From positions 1-38,294 of the IMG/VR virus record IMGVR_UViG_3300006805_000068: a DNA stretch of 38,294 nt. One strand, 5' to 3'. This document shows positions 37,035-38,294 of the stretch, piece by piece; position 1 is the stretch's first letter, and each line of letters opens with the position of its first letter. A model generated the notes under the pieces. It was not told where the DNA came from, did not search any database, and saw only the letters and a list, made by a program, of their open reading frames with translations. The DNA comes from a virus. Made by a program: the position numbers and the translations under genes.

Positions 37035-38294
37035 ATGGCAACTAACGACGACATATCAAATTCGGGTGAAAACATAGGTAATGCCCTTAATGATGCAGCA
37101 GCGGCTGCATCAAGATCAAAAGCTAATTCCAAAGCGTTGCAAGATGCACTGCGCGACTTAAAAGGTGTAGTAAAATCTACTGGTTCAGCATTTTTAGATT
37201 CAAGTGAAGATTTTAAAAAGTTTAATCAATCAGTTGATAGTGCAAACAGGTTTATTTCAAGGGGTTCTTCTAAACTATTTGGTAAGGGCGGCGCTAGTGC
37301 AGGGATTAGTGCAGTTTCAAGTGGGATATCTTCTCTAATAAAATCTCTATTAAATTACAATGATTCTCAGCTTTCATTGTACGATAGGGTTTCAAAATTA
37401 GGAATTTCTACAGGTTCATCAGCCGATCAGATTCATAGTCTTATTCAATCTTCCGGGTACTGGGATACTAGATTTGAGGGTTTTGTAGGATCAGTAGAGC
37501 GACTTGGAACTGGATTAATTAATTTAGGACCGACTACAAGTGCAGGCGCAGCACAACTTGCCAAAATTCTAAATGTTACTGAGTTTGAAGATTCTTTTAT
37601 TAAACTGGGTTATAGCATTGAAGGATTATCAAAAGTCCAAACAGACTATATAAAAATGCAAGAGTCTACTGGAATTGTTTTAAACAAAAATGCTGATGTT
37701 GTTAAGCGTGACAGTTTAGCATATGCTGAGTCATTGAAAGTTTTATCAGGAATAACAGGTGAAAGTGTAGATAAATTATCACAGACTATGGCTGCACAAC
37801 TTGCGGATGTTAAATTTGCTCTCAGAATACGAGAGTTAGAAATGTCCGGAGATAAAGAAGGTGCAGCAAGATTAAAAGAAACTGCAGCAATTGTTGATAC
37901 ATTATATGGTCCGGCAGAGGCGAGTGCAGTAAGAGACTTGCTAGCAAATGGATTTGCCACCACAAAAGAAGGTGAAGGCTTACTAGTAAAATCTCGCAGT
38001 GAAGCTTTGATGTGGGCCCAGCAAGTAAATCAAGGAACAATGACACCAACTGAATTTGCTCAGCGAATTGCTAAAGCAAATATCTCAATGGATCAGCAAT
38101 TTGGTAAAAGTTTAAATCAGTCAAATGAGTTTCAAAATCAATTGAATATGACTGCTAGAGGAATGGGATCGTCTAACCAAATAGTAAATGCTTCATCGGA
38201 GAAAGCAGTAAAAGATATCATTGTTGCCCAACGTGATAGTCAAAAAGAAAATAACGCCTTAAAAAATATTCAAATTGCACAGATCAAAGCAGAA
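37035..38294 (+). CDS. second tape-measure-like protein, C-terminus cut by window end
   Basis: The ATG at 37035 opens a frame of 420 codons with no stop before the window end. The start is 2 bases after the preceding stop. The N-terminus is Ala/Ser/Asn-rich and probably helical. Between about 185 and 350 it aligns by eye with residues about 205-370 of the first protein: LGYSIEGLSKVQTDYIK against LGINQEQLAEMQADYVK, SLAYAESL against SLKYADSL, and shared spacing of later Gly, Trp and Gln residues. This indicates an old tandem duplication. It probably shares the tape-measure or inner-tail role; whether it has the GGI...VVPLPDG end block cannot be seen. Confidence 0.7.
   Translation, partial: MATNDDISNSGENIGNALNDAAAAASRSKANSKALQDALRDLKGVVKSTGSAFLDSSEDFKKFNQSVDSANRFISRGSSKLFGKGGASAGISAVSSGISSLIKSLLNYNDSQLSLYDRVSKLGISTGSSADQIHSLIQSSGYWDTRFEGFVGSVERLGTGLINLGPTTSAGAAQLAKILNVTEFEDSFIKLGYSIEGLSKVQTDYIKMQESTGIVLNKNADVVKRDSLAYAESLKVLSGITGESVDKLSQTMAAQLADVKFALRIRELEMSGDKEGAARLKETAAIVDTLYGPAEASAVRDLLANGFATTKEGEGLLVKSRSEALMWAQQVNQGTMTPTEFAQRIAKANISMDQQFGKSLNQSNEFQNQLNMTARGMGSSNQIVNASSEKAVKDIIVAQRDSQKENNALKNIQIAQIKAE

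Noticed and set aside
37030-37037. Frameshift splitting one tape-measure gene into two
   Set aside because: The first protein has a complete tape-measure-type C-terminus, and the second starts with a fresh ATG and contains a block related to the first, so duplication fits better than a split gene.

Overview
The window looks like part of the genome of a T4-like myovirus (contractile-tailed phage) of the marine or freshwater type, related to T4-like cyanophages and pelagiphages. The evidence is an AT-rich sequence, genes packed with 1-8 base overlaps, and recognisable homologues of T4 genes 6, 25, 53, 26, 46, 47 and 55. Several virion proteins are much larger than their T4 equivalents. No integrase, IS element, CRISPR array or tRNA was seen, and the host cannot be named from this sequence.

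Layout. (1) Positions 1-28140, all on the minus strand, form a baseplate/tail block. In transcription order it encodes a tail-tube-cap-like protein, gp53, a hub-like protein, a gp5-like spike without a visible lysozyme, gp25, gp6, a giant 5277-residue protein in the place of T4 gp7, a 48-residue protein, and a structural protein cut by the window start. Matches to GATAAATA, close to the T4 late promoter TATAAATA, sit in three of its intergenic gaps. (2) Positions 28253-33142, on the plus strand, form a regulation and recombination block: late sigma factor gp55, gp47 nuclease, a dioxygenase-like protein, gp46 ATPase and a PDDEXK nuclease. The first two genes have sigma70-like promoters. (3) Positions 33143-33708 lie between convergent genes, carry no convincing ORF and are rich in inverted repeats, so they are a candidate large structured RNA. 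(4) Positions 33709-34763, minus strand, hold gp26 and a small gp51-like reading frame, joined by a textbook -1 slippery heptamer just before the gp26 stop. (5) From 34834 to the window end, plus strand, are two tandem, related tape-measure-type genes; the second is cut by the window end.

How they work together. gp46/gp47 and the PDDEXK nuclease would process replicating DNA, which in T4 is coupled to late transcription. gp55 would direct RNA polymerase to the late promoters of the baseplate and tail genes on both strands. gp26/gp51 sit divergently beside the tape-measure genes, as expected for tail-assembly chaperones. The observations most worth following up are the gp26/gp51 frameshift signal, the structured 566-bp intergenic region, the tape-measure pair, the two beta-propeller-like repeat arrays in the giant protein, and the palindromic face-to-face late promoter pair.
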